Source: Lumbricus terrestris
Taxonomy: Eukaryota > Annelida > Clitellata > Crassiclitellata > Lumbricidae
NCBI GenBank assembly: GCA_949752735.1
Contig: OX457038.1
Coordinates: 17,631,081-17,695,080, forward strand
DNA: 64,000 bases
Direction of reading: 5' to 3'
How positions within the stretch are numbered: the first letter of the stretch is position 1; every line of letters starts with the position of its first letter. The notes under the pieces are model-generated. The model was not told the DNA's origin and did not search any database. It saw only the letters and a program-made list of their open reading frames with translations. Positions 1 to 11,409 of the stretch are shown in pieces. Both the position numbers and the translations under genes were made by a program.

Positions 1-3000
1 ACTCATCGGTACAGAATCTTCGTCTATTTCACTTCTCTATTACTCCAATCCATTCCATCCAACGGTAAGATAAATCTTAATCACGCGCGCAATAGTGCAT
101 TCCTATAGACATAATGTTTGGAGTGGCTCCAAACATTACTGTTGGGGCCTATGTATGTACGTGTGATACCAGAGGCGGCGCTAGGGGGGACTAGGGGAAA
201 AGGCTAAGCCCCTAAAAAGGCCATCCGATTTTCGAGCCGGATGACTTTAAGAAAAGTCGTCAGAAATTTTGGCGGATGAAAATGGACAAATGGAAAATTT
301 CGATGAGATTTCGGCCGGATGACTAAAAAAAGTTGTCAGAAATTTTGGCGGATGAAAATGGAAAATTTCCTCCGAGAGGCTTCAGCCCCCCCCTCAAACT
401 GAAATCTTGGCGCCGCCACTGTGTGATATGTGTAAGTCTATGCATGTATTCGTGAATGCATATCAATTCATTTAGCGCCCTTAAAATAAAATGGCATCCA
501 AAGAGCATCGCCAACATGAATTTTTAACTGATTGAAACAAGTGCATGAAACATAAGCACTACTAAGCAGAAGAGCTGAATTAACTGAAAGAGCTCGCATA
601 TTTAGAGGCAGGTTGTTTCAAATGGAAGGTTCGTTGTACGAGGCAGTCCGAAGGCCGTGCACGTTCGTCGGGCATTTGTATGATTTGCCACCAATGACAC
701 CAGGGCTGCAAGTTGGATCTGTTCTAAACCCAGGAAGTCGTGTATAGGCTATCTGGTTCATAATGAAGTGCAAAACGTCGAGGAACCTGCAGATCTCCAC
801 TGGTAGGATATATATCGTGCAGATATTGCAGAGCATATTTATTGGCGACGAAGTTGGCTCAAATCTCAAACTCAGAGTTATCTGAAGTATGGCAGGATCA
901 TGAACATCCGTCGGAGATCGTCCAAGCAACAGGGAATTTAATACATTCTCTTACAGAAGATATAGTGCAGCATACAATGGGATGTTTTATGTAATTATAA
1001 AGAAAGAGATCTTAGGAGCCAATCAAAAGACGAACCAACGATATATCATGAGCAGAGCACGTGTAGGCCCCTATAGGTAGAATGTCTTGATCCGCATGCC
1101 ATTTGTCGGCCTCACAAAATATCGGTGTAGTGTGTAGGCCTACCTTTGCTTGTGATGTATTAAAATAAAACAACAGACATTGTTATCTATGGTGCACCGT
1201 GCACAATGCACATGTCAATTATAATTCCGCTGCAATTTTCTCTATAGGCCTACTGTTCGATAGTAAAGTGTCAAAACGTCGGCTAGATTTTTATGTGGAA
1301 AAGAAAAGTTCCCTCATTGGCTCAGACAAATTATAGCCTTTTTCGCAATCACATTAAAATTTTAAGCCTATATAAATATAGGTGTCCTTTTGAGGCTTTT
1401 GAGCATCAATAGAAGCGTTTGAGACTTAAAGTTTCTTACATTTATAGGTTACTGCTCAGTGGTCAGTCAGGTTTTTAAAAATAATTATGTAGGACCTATA
1501 AACAATTGTTTCCGAGATGAACAATCGTTTGTACAGAACTCAATCTACATCGATATATGATTGTATGTGCTCTGTGCCTTTTTGTTGTTTATGGTCTCTG
1601 CTTTTGTCACAGCGTGTGTAAATACGTGCATAACGGCATCGCCTGGGATGTACAACGAATGCAACGCTGACTGTTCCAAGTGGATCGAATGCACCGACCA
1701 CATGACTACTAACGTTATGCAGTGTCCTAGCTCTCAACAGTTCGACGAAAGTGCTAAGATCTGCAAAGAAAATTCTTCAACTTGTCCTACTGTCATCAAT
1801 TGGGTTTTTGGATCGATTGGACCGCAATCTGGTAGGAAGAACATATTTATAAGTTAAAATTATAAATGATCATACCGCGTGCTGATTTTTTAAATTCTAA
1901 AGTGGTCCTAATTTGAAAATATGTAGGGCCTAGCGGTATCCTTTTGTTGCTGAGGAGGCCATAAGCAACAAACGCCTTCAGTTAAGTTACAAATTGATTT
2001 ATAGTTGTTACAATTTTTTTAAATTTCAACGAGCTTGAATCTGCAATCGTTGTTTGGTCATAGTCAGCACTCTACCAATGGTTCACCAAATGTTGCACAA
2101 TATAGAAGAATAATCACAGAAGGACAAACCTTAATTAGGCCTATCAATAACGATCGAGTTTAAGACATGAAATCTGATAAACACTACAATCTCATCATCT
2201 GTTGCTCACTGTTTCTCTGCCAGAGAATCCTCGTTCCCATTTAATTGTTTCGACCATCAGTGGTCATTTTGAGTAGGGCCTAGCTGTTCTATGGTGTACT
2301 TTAAATAACATACAATCTTTAACAATTGAACCTTACCTTACCTTAGAACCTTAGTCCTTCCCGTGCAGCTCTGCACAACGGGCAATGCAGTTTCTCCATT
2401 TCACTCTGTTCATCGCTACTTCGACGGCATCGATCCACGTCATCTCCAAACCCTACAAATTCACTCGTACAGTCTCCATCCAGTTCTTCCTTGGCCTCCC
2501 TCTACCACGTTTGCCCTCCGGAGTCCAGATTGTTGCCTGTTTTGCTCTCCTCTCATGCTCCATTCTTGCTGCATGCCAAATCCACTTTAGTTGCCTCTTT
2601 CTGATGTTAAACGTCATTTTCTCCTGTCCAGTTCTTTATGTGATGCTTTTATTTGTTAACAATTGAACACGGCCCGATAATTCGCTTCTCTTCGCCTAAG
2701 ATTCGGGTTTAAATTAAAGACTTGTGTAAAGTTCGGCCACTAATCCCTGCATGGTAGACCTAATTTAAAATAGACTATACTTGTTACAATAATTGAATTG
2801 TTCCACTGCGCAGCCTACGTAGTTGCAGTTGGAGCGCCAATAATTGCTGGTGTCACGCCCAATATAAGTTACCCTGCAATGATCACGGAGGACAAAGCAT
2901 TCGTCTTCACGGCAGCTGCATTACATGTCAGCAACGCTGACGTTATACCTTCTTTGGGAGCGGCGCCTCCGAATCCAGTAGGCCCAACAGGGTCAAAGAT

Positions 3001-3905
3001 GACAACCGTTGCAGCGAATCTCAATCCAATTTCCACTCAAAGACCTGGAACAACACTACAGCAACTGCTTCATCCAACTACAGCTGCTACCGGAAATGCC
3101 AGTCAGCAAACAGCGACAACCAATTCCAAGGTGACCGCGAAGCAACAATCTACCGACAAACCACATGTCACGAACCAATTCCCGTCAACTGCCAGCAACA
3201 CATTCCCCAAAGCAACGGACAATGGAGGTAAAGTTGATTGATTGGCTCAGATATATGTACAATTATAAACCTATAATATTATGCTTACAAAACGAGCATA
3301 ACTAGTCACTTTACAGGTAAAATGCTTGATTGTGATTCTATGATTTTAATACTAATCATCCATTTCTATGGCACCGGCGTCTGATACAGCATAATGTCAA
3401 ACCGATGTTGTTCCAAACCCAGCCTGTCATTATATATATCCAGAATATCAGTTCAGCTGCAAAGAGCGATATATATAGGCCTTGATAGTCAGGGACTATG
3501 GTGGATAGTTAATTTGAAGAAAAAGCCTCCATGCCTCTGACGAGAATTTCGTAATGTGACGCTATGTAAGTGAACTCACAAGTTTTCAATAGGCTACATT
3601 TACAGACGATAAACAGACGTGCAAAAGTAACGCGTTGATCTCTTCACCGTTCCTTTGTCTTGCGATTGACAGGTCCTATTGTTACCTGGCACCGTCATGC
3701 CAGACCGAGCATCAACGCCAGTGCCATCATCAGCGGACTGCTGCATGTCCTCGCCTGTGTCCGGATGTGCCAATCGGATCCACTCTGCCAGGGTCTGTCC
3801 CTCGAGGAGAACCATCGTCCGGAGCACGCCCTGTGCTTCATCTACTATGACGGATGCACTCAGCTCACATACGATCACCATTTCACCACCTACATCCTCA
3901 AGTAG
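1..3905 (+). CDS. Secreted CBM14 (peritrophin-type) plus PAN-like protein, paralog A, 5' end cut by window edge
   Basis: Exons, read by splice sites and by comparison with paralog B: 1-64, 1613-1831, 2829-3227, 3673-3905 (stop TAG). All introns are phase 1 with GT-AG ends. Exon 1 starts at codon 2 of a signal peptide (hydrophobic run FVYFTSLLLQSIPS); the ATG lies just outside the window. Exon 2 has eight Cys, with the CBM14 pattern PGMYNECNADCSKWIEC followed by QCPSSQQFDES and a final STCP, expected to bind chitin-like glycans. Exon 3 is rich in Thr, Ser and Gln and probably O-glycosylated. Exon 4 has a PAN/apple-like core, CVRMCQSDPLCQG then CFIYYDGC. The product, about 305 aa, is likely secreted. 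The domain calls are by eye. Its function is not known; a matrix or immune lectin role would be inference. Confidence 0.8.
170..421. mobile_element. hAT-type MITE in intron 1 of gene A
   Basis: The ends are imperfect inverted repeats (CAGAGGCGGCGCTAGG on the left, GCGCCGCCACTG on the right). They are flanked by 8-bp direct repeats tgtgatac (162-169) and tgtgatat (422-429), which match at 7 of 8 positions. The 252-bp body has no coding potential. CAG...CTG ends with an 8-bp target duplication are typical of hAT elements. Gene B intron 1 lacks this insertion. Confidence 0.8.
430..1612. other. Rest of gene A intron 1, no gene seen
   Basis: Noncoding and AT-rich. Stretches around 1140-1500 align by eye with 11690-11940 of gene B intron 1, showing that the tandem duplication covered introns as well as exons. 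TAGGCCTA occurs at about 1135 and 1243. No RNA gene or long open frame with recognisable similarity was seen. Confidence 0.6.
2332..2655 (-). mobile_element. 5'-truncated LINE 3' end in intron 2 of gene A
   Basis: On the minus strand this reads as the C-terminal tail of a non-LTR retrotransposon polyprotein. It has the characteristic KRGRGRPRKNW stretch followed by a WR-rich tail, and then an (AAGGT)n 3' tail at 2332-2345. A perfect 13-bp target duplication, ttaacaattgaac, lies at 2319-2331 and 2656-2668. Gene B lacks it at the matching intron position, so it inserted after the duplication or was never copied. It may be RTE-like, but the clade is uncertain. Confidence 0.8.
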
Positions 3906-4602
3906 TCGCATCACCATCATCTCTGAAAGCTGATCGAGATTATTGCTACAATCTTCTGCGAACAGCGTCTCCTAAAGAGAGAACAAAACATGAGACAATT
4001 TATCTGCAACTACATGTATTAATATAATTTTTTTGTATATGACTCTTCTGCCGACCAACAATACGTCGTTTGGCAGGCGTCAGTATAGTAGCGAGCCAAT
4101 GCAAGTGTACCCACAAAACTACATAAACTACATGAGTAACATAAGAACATAATGTACTAATTAGGCTAGATTAATAATTCAACAATCTCTGGGGGCCCCT
4201 GGAGGTTGTGGGCCCGTGTGCTTTGCACACACACTGCACACATGGTAGCTACGCCATGCACTGCTTTAATGGTAAATAATATCACGTAATATTATTGGAC
4301 ATTAGACATTAGACGGTTGAAAATCACTGGCATAAGCACTCTACGCTATGACAAATTGACAATATATAGTTGATTTCGTTGCCGTTGGTCATTGTCTAAT
4401 ATAGGCCTATCCTTATTACGAAGTAAGCCGTTATAGACACTTTCCGCTTTTTGCTTTGGGGCTGAGCCGTATTTAGGTGGGGTTTAGCCCCTAGCCCACT
4501 GGCGCCGCCACTGCCAGCAGTGGAAGATGGGCCAGAATGATATAGGCCTATGCACAACCGTCCGAAAAGTATCGACAGTGCCACGCCAGCGTCGAAAGTT
4601 CC
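3906..4602. other. Downstream of gene A, no gene seen
   Basis: The first 110 bases align with 16290-16395 downstream of gene B (shared 3' UTR or flank). The remainder is AT-rich spacer. A lone hAT-like right end (GGCGCCGCCACTG) stops near 4513 with no convincing left partner. Confidence 0.5.
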
Positions 4603-4610
4603 AGCAAGAT

Positions 4611-5838
4611 CAGGGGCTTCTATCCCCCCTAAGCAACCGGGCGCAATCCATCTTCTTTCCCCCCTTTTCTGGACCGGCCTTCCTCCAGTGGCGGCGCCAG
4701 GATTTCAGTTTCGGGGGGCTGAAGCCTCGGCCGAAATCTCAAGAAAATTTTCCATATTCGCCGCCAAAATTTCTGACGACCTTTTTTTTTTAGTCATCGG
4801 CCCAAAATCGTAAAATCGTGGATATTTCACTGTAAAAAATTTCGGATAGCCCTTTTTTTTAGGGGGATGAGCCTCTTGTAGTGGGGCTTAGCCCCCCAGC
4901 CCCCCCCCCTAGCGCCGCCACTGCCTTCCTCTATGTGTGCAATATAATGTAATCTAGCGCATGCCCTCCTCTAATTATATAGTGTGGGAATGAAGGTTTG
5001 TTTGGATGGGGACAAACGAGCATCCAGCAGACGATCGCCGAAGCATGTGTAGCGCCGAGAAGGGACCTGGTATGGGGATGGAATGTGCCCCTCCTCATAA
5101 GAAATTTTTGCGATTTCCGCATTGCAATTTCAGCATTTTAAGCTGTCCTCTTAGCAAAATTACTCTACTATTTCAGTGGAGGAATTGCTGCCAAAATTGG
5201 GCAGCCATATGTTTTGCGCCTCTGATCAGTGTGCACTCGAGAGACGTTACATAAATTTTTAGAGCACAATGCAATTCAATAAAATACAATGTAGGTCCTA
5301 CATTGTAAGCCCACGTAATAATGATGTTGCTTTACTAAGTGTTCAAGGACCAAATTTGACTGTCTGAAATTTGAAAGATAACATTGGAGAGAAGCCATTA
5401 AATTTAGTTGTGCAAAAAGAGTATTTGTATTAACATTATTTTTTTCAATTATAATATGATTGTATTATTTATTAAAATAGTAAAAGCATAATTATAATCA
5501 TGTAATAGGAAATTTTTATTATGGTATATTATAGCTGTTATAGCAGTTCATGTAATTCAAAAATGCAGATAGTAGGCTATACCCTAACTAAAAACTCAAA
5601 GTGTATAAAGTGTATACATTTTGCTAAAAACTATTAGGCCTACCATTTTGTCCAAATTTATATGGAGGTGGGGAGTATTTTCTGGGGGATCTTCCTCCTA
5701 GTGATGCCTAGATTGAACGCTGGGTCTCCATGTCCGACCTTCCCCCCAACCGATGTGAATTTTGGCTGTGTTCTGATTCCCCCCTATTTTTCACTGGGCG
5801 CAAGCTGCGCCCGCCATGTATAGGTATAGAAGCCCCTG
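4611..5838. mobile_element. hAT element carrying a nested MITE
   Basis: Ends CAGGGGCTTCTATCCCCC (4611) and TATAGAAGCCCCTG (to 5838) are inverted repeats. They are flanked by agcaagat (4603-4610) and agtaagat (5839-5846), a 7-of-8 target duplication. The interior has no intact transposase. A portion near 5050-5220 resembles 60370-60500, so this family has other pieces in the window. Confidence 0.7.
4686..4923. mobile_element. hAT MITE nested in the 4611-5838 element
   Basis: The ends CAGTGGCGGCGCCAGG and CTAGCGCCGCCACTG are inverted repeats. A perfect 8-bp duplication ccttcctc flanks it at 4678-4685 and 4924-4931. It is 238 bp and noncoding, from the same broad family as 170-421 and 38265-38520. 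Confidence 0.85.
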
Positions 5839-5885
5839 AGTAAGATGAGTTGAGATCGATATCTGTCTGTGTTACTGTGTAGCAT

Positions 5886-7959
5886 TAGGGTGATTCACGA
5901 TACAATGGGGAAAAAATTATTTTTGATTTTTGGCTGACATAGTAGATAATTTTGTTCCTTTGATCTTATTCAACACTGCAACCAAATTTCACTGTAATAT
6001 ATTAATATTTACTGGGTGCTCAATGCCCCTGAAATATTACATGGGACATACATGAAGAAAGCAACGCATCTGCCATTGACGAGACCTAGAATACAGCAAT
6101 TTTTATTAGATAAAGCTACAATCCTGAAAGTAAGAATTATGTACATAGTCAAAGGCCATACGTAAACAATCAAGCCTTGCTTTGTTGTTTATTATAAAGA
6201 AACCTACTGAATTTTATATATATTCTGAGCTGCAACATCACTGTTATAAAGCAGAGATATGTTTCCATATGTCTATGAAAAGTGCAACAGCATATTTTTT
6301 TAGCTGTCTATGCATTGTTCTTGGCATTGAGAGAAAGATAGCTAAATGCATTTTTATACACTATTCTTAAATTAAAGTTTTTTTAATTTTCATTCCATGA
6401 GGTTTTTTTTGAAAATGCCATTTTTCTGAATTTGAAGTGGAAGAGTCTTTTTCACTACTGCAGCAAGGTTGAAAACAGAATTTTGGTTGATTGGAAAACC
6501 AGAAGTTATCCTTCCTATATTATTGTATTGCCTACAAGGGGCCACACACTACAGACCTTGCTACTTTTTCATCATTGCAATTTTTCGAAGAAGGTTGTGT
6601 AAAAGAGTTTGAAAATCAAGTCAAATCTGAATTTGGAATAAGGCACGAATCCATAAAGCAGTTCAGTCTATAAAATGTCATAGAAAAGAGTTTAGAGATA
6701 AAGATAACAGAAGCAACGACTCTGAGTCACAAAAAAGTGAGAAATATTTGTTGAAAGTAGCCTGCATCTCGTTTTTGATATTGCATTAGCCTAAGTAAGG
6801 TGAGCAAGTTATCAAAATTGATAAGTATAAGCAGTTTTTTTTAGCAGATCAGCAAGAATCATGAAAAATGAGCATGACTGTTGTCAATGAGGAGTCATGA
6901 GAGAGTTGCAGAGCAAAAGATGAGACAATAAAAGCCAGATATAAGATAAAAATGATAAGAAAATCAGCTAAAGGATCTTGTTCGAGTAACCAGGCAACTA
7001 GAGACTACAAGAGCAGTGACTTCAATGATGACGAAGAGGATAGCGATGATGACGATGGAGAACACTGATAATTATGATTAAAGATGTCAAGATCTCAATG
7101 TACTACCAAAACATTTGAATAATCTACTCTTCCTGAAGGTTAACAGGAAGATACAGTGCGCGATAAACCATTCATTCTTCAAAGCAGGATCTGCATTGGA
7201 TCACATAAACTTGTCAGACAGGAAGTTCACTATATTTTGGCAGTTACCACTGTAATTTAAGTAAATTGTTAAAATGCAGACGAAAGCTCTATACCATTTT
7301 CAACTGATCATCGCATGCCATCAATTGTCAACTAGAGAAGAATGTGACGGAATTGTGCCTACTGATTCAAGAAGAGACAACTGGTGATGGAGTTTATCAT
7401 TTCAGGCAAAAAGGTGCATCTGGTTGCACGAAGGACAAAAATCACCTATTGTTTCAGGACTTGTAGTATCAGAAATCAATTTCAATTGACAGACAGACTC
7501 TGAGAGCAGAATTTCCACTGAATTTCATGTATCTTCAAGATCTACATGTGCAAAAGTGAGAGCATGGATAGCTGGTCCGGTGGCATGTGAGTGAATGACT
7601 TGTAGTTGTACAAGGCTACAAGTCGATCAGGTAGCATAGGATTCCTGTTGAATTGTGGGCTTTTCTAAGTTAATTTGTAATAGTGAATGAATATCTGAGT
7701 TCTTATCTCCACTTTGAGTTACTAAAAACTCAATTATTTGTATCATTCAGCTTTATTTAGTGTATGCTATATCACATGGCCATTATCTCAATTTGTAACT
7801 TTGAATACAACTATATGTAAACTTTGTGCTCATTGAGCATAACCTAAAATGCATTTGATTTCGAAATTTCTTGTACATAATATATTCTGTACCCAAAAGG
7901 AACAAAATTAGCAACTATGCTCATTAAATTTCAAAAATATTTTTTTCTGAATCACCCTA
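5886..7959. mobile_element. Degenerate DNA transposon, superfamily unclear
   Basis: A 12-bp terminal inverted repeat, TAGGGTGATTCA, is seen at 5886 and in reverse complement ending at 7959. It is flanked by perfect 9-bp direct repeats gtgtagcat (5877-5885 and 7960-7968). The 2.07-kb interior has only short broken reading frames, such as 6491-6673, with no motif I recognise. An 8-9-bp duplication would fit Mutator-like, P-like or Merlin-like elements, but the terminal sequence matches none that I can name. Confidence 0.75.
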
Positions 7960-7968
7960 GTGTAGCAT

Positions 7969-8488
7969 ATAATAACAGCAGATTATTCTTAAAGTTCGAT
8001 TTGAGAATCTGCTAATAGTTTACCGACGGAGCGCATAATGGGTCTTAAGCGCATGCACCCTTCATTTAGAAAAGTCATCACAAAGCCTGGACAGAGACAA
8101 GTTTGCGTTGCACACAATGCGTGTTTGTAGATAAATACAATGATTGATTGCTAAAAGAACATTATGTATACATCATGTAAGTTTCGGGAATCGACATAAG
8201 ATAATGCGTAGTCTAAACATGGTTGTCGTTTACACTGCTAGCATGCATTATCACGACATGACTTCTTGTGTGGCCGGCTGTCATTCAGCAGGATGTAGAA
8301 GCAAACAGCACACAGAAGGAGCGCATGTCATGTAACACAAATGAGATCATGGCTAATGTGCATTGAATGTCTGCTTTTATGCCTTTTCAACCAATATGCT
8401 CAATCCTCAATGTAGAATTTTTTTATAGTTTCCTGTAAACGTGTCCTGGCCATGGCTACGGTATATAGGCCTAAATCTAAGACGCGCA
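7969..8488. other. Spacer, no gene seen
   Basis: About 520 bases between two transposons. No coding, RNA or repeat structure was recognised apart from one TAGGCCTA near 8466. Confidence 0.5.
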
Positions 8489-9016
8489 TCTATATAAATA
8501 AAAAAATGTAAAAAGTTACTGTTTGTTACCTCGGAACTCGGAAAGTTCTGAACCAATTGCTTTGAAAATTTTCGCAAACCGTTTCTTTCGAACATCAGCG
8601 GGTTTTTTATGCCTTTTGGGAAAAAGCGCAATCTTTACGACCAAAAAACACAACTTTTAATTCCATTCGAGAGACGTCGATGGAGTCCAGCCATTTCGAG
8701 TTTGAACTTTCACTCATTCGTTCGCCCATTCTTCGGGCGCGTTTCAAACCCATTCTTCGAGCGCGTTTCAAAAGGTATTTCCGGCCGTTTTTATAGCGCA
8801 AATTTCTATGTAACTGTCGGTTTTTACATCGTCCATTTGCGGCCGTTTTCCGCGCGTCTTTCTACAGTTTTCACGCATCCGTCCGTCCATTTTTCGGGAG
8901 GGGAGGGGAGGGGAAGGGGAAGGGAAGGGGAAGGGGAAGGGGAAAGGGGAGGGGATGTAGGAAGGGAGGGTTGGAAGTCTTTTCAGCCACAGCAACGCGT
9001 GGCCGGGTACAGCTAG
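8489..9016 (+). mobile_element. Non-autonomous Helitron
   Basis: It starts TCTATATAAATAAA right after an A and ends in CTAG followed by T, so it lies in an A^T target as Helitrons do. Just before the end is a hairpin (gccac ... gtggc) and GGCCGGGTACAGCTAG. The interior has a G-rich purine tract at 8898-8957. It shares both ends and internal sequence, in reverse complement, with 12965-13981. No Rep/helicase coding sequence is present. Confidence 0.75.
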
Positions 9017-9737
9017 TAATAAATATTATTATATAGACATATTATAATTATGGACTGTAACTTCTGTAATAGTGTGGGTCTATGCTCCAGAAAATTATGG
9101 TTAATTGCACATGCAGGCAATCGTCTGGATCGAGCTTCCAGCTAACCATATGCATGCCTGCTTTTTCTTTAGGTTCTCTGCCCTTCGGCAGGTTCCAACC
9201 TCCAATGCAGGGCTGTTTTTAAGGAATTTTTAGAACTGCACAACCCCTTCTTTCCCTCCCCATCCTCCATGGTAAATTATTTCCAATCGGATGGCAACGA
9301 CCTTTTTGCTAGTTTTAACTGCACAGAACTTGTGACAGAAGTGCTTCTACAGCTGCACAGATCCATTTAGAGCTGCACATTTTGTGCACAACTGCACGTT
9401 AAAAAAGCCCTGCTCCAATGGCGCCACTCCTCTCTGTGCTGTGCCTTTTCCTTCAGTTTGCTGTATCCGTTGACCATCATCCATCCCAGCATCATCTGCC
9501 GCGGTCTTCTTCTCCCTCTCTTTCTCTCCGTTCTCCCCTCTATGATTTCCCTCAGGAGGGAGTCTCCTCTTAGGAGGGAGTCTCCTCTTATGCCTGCATA
9601 GGTGACAATATCGCCTTTGCAGCTGAACACATATTATAATCGTTAGAACCAAGTTTTTGTAATGCAGATGTGTTTGCTGAAAATACTACTGACAGATTGC
9701 TGCTATCCATGGTTACATTAGTCCCTAGAACAACGTG

Positions 9738-9808
<71 letters not shown>

Positions 9809-9825
9809 GGTGCACATGCTATGGG
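9017..9825. repeat. Spacer with (TA)n microsatellite at about 9742-9805
   Basis: About 30 TA dinucleotides form the microsatellite. To its left is noncoding DNA, including a short direct repeat of aggagggagtctcctctta near 9555-9590. No gene was recognised; open frames crossing the TA tract are artefacts. Confidence 0.8.
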
Positions 9826-9833
9826 TCATCGAT

Positions 9834-10174
9834 CAAGGACGGATACAGAAATTTTCTAAGAGGGGGGGGCAAAATTTTCGGACTTGGGACAGGGAAAATT
9901 TTCGTCTAGGGTCACCGAAAAATCTGATGACCTTTTCTTATTAGTCATTTGTCTCGAATTTCCAAGAAAAAGATACCATTTTATCCACCAAAATTGCTGA
10001 TGACCTTTCTTAGTCGTACGGACCTCGTATACGGGCCTCGTGGGCGTAGGGAGGGGCCTGCGGAACTGCTCATGGGGCCACGTCAACTTTCCGAGTCGAA
10101 ATAGCTGGTCAAAATAAAGAAATTTCTAATTGGGGGGGCATGGCCGGATTGGCCTCCTCCTGGATCAGCCCCTG
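9834..10174. mobile_element. hAT MITE
   Basis: The left end CAAGGACGGATACAG and right end GGATCAGCCCCTG are imperfect inverted repeats. The perfect 8-bp duplication tcatcgat lies at 9826-9833 and 10175-10182. It is 341 bp and noncoding. Confidence 0.8.
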
Positions 10175-10182
10175 TCATCGAT

Positions 10183-11409
10183 GCACATCCATTAGAAGGC
10201 CTATGACTTCCTCTGAACCGACACAAGGATCAATATAACAAAAATTGTTCATTAATGCTACAGCACGCGTAGGCTATGAATAAATGCAACACAAGTAACA
10301 CAAGAAGTCTACTTAAGCCGTTAAACAAGCCTACAGATAACCACAGTCTACTTCTCACACGTTTCGATCGCTTGTTCTGATGCTACTCTGAAGGAATTAA
10401 AGTCTACTCGACGAAGAATGACTGCATATAAATTTATGGGCTTCCTGGTTTCTTCATAACCTTGAGCCTATAATTATAGAACCAAGAGCACGTTAAAGTA
10501 ACATCAATGTTTTAACACATTCTATAGGTCACGAGTGAACATAGCAGGCTATCGACGAACGCCGTAGTACGCGATTAATGCATTGTATACAATAGACACC
10601 GGCGCGATAGAAGTTACTATAAGCACAGTGAATAGACCTCATAGACTCAACATCTAGCTGAACCAGTAGGCCTAATTAGTAGTATACTCTGTAGCGTAGT
10701 ATTTAAACGTTGTTGCATGGTCAAGTTCTGCAGTGGAGATCTAAGCGATGTGACAGATTTTTACACATAAAGACAAAACCAGCAATTGTGTCATAGTTCT
10801 TCCCTGTGGCATTTTTGACCTGTGTCTCATTAATGAGTAGGACGTCAGTTCTCCGTTTTGATTATGCAGCTATGTCAATTATACAGGCGCACAAACAAGT
10901 GGCCAAAGCAAAAAAAAGTCTTGAATGAGGCCTTGGTCTTCCGCAACTTTCGGTTTAAAATAAATACGTTAATGTATGCAAAAGATAATAGGTCTACATT
11001 ATTCGGAGGCCAAAGTGATAGAACAGGTCAACTGGGTATTTTGATTCAAAAGATATAGGCCTAGGTCTACACGAAGGCAACATATCTGCCACTCTGATCC
11101 TATATGGTATAATTAACTCGACCCGGACCACCACGGACTATACTCTCACGGACAACCCTTCTAACTCAACGCATTTGATCCTGATCCTATGGTATAACTC
11201 GACCCGGCCCACCACGGACTACTACTCTCACGGACAACCCTTCTAACTCAACGCAGCGCTCGTGAATAAGCTGGTGCCCAGCGCTTGGTTTTCGAGTGGC
11301 GGTTTAGAAATTTCGAGTTTACGATTACGATTAGGGCCTACGAACATAGTGAAGTTTATAAGCTATTTTAGTGACAGATTTTGGGAATTTATTTCCGAGG
11401 CAAAAAAAG
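10183..11409. other. Upstream region of gene B with a tandem duplication at about 11097-11255
   Basis: Noncoding. Two adjacent copies of a roughly 75-80-bp segment (sharing ccaccacggact and tctcacggacaacccttc) start near 11097 and 11180. The second ends about 155 bases before the gene B ATG, so the duplication lies where a promoter is expected. No convincing TATA box was found. A TAGGCCTA is present near 10673 and 11057. Confidence 0.5.

Noticed and set aside
9588..9909. Frames with long Tyr-Ile runs
   Set aside because: Translation of a TA microsatellite.
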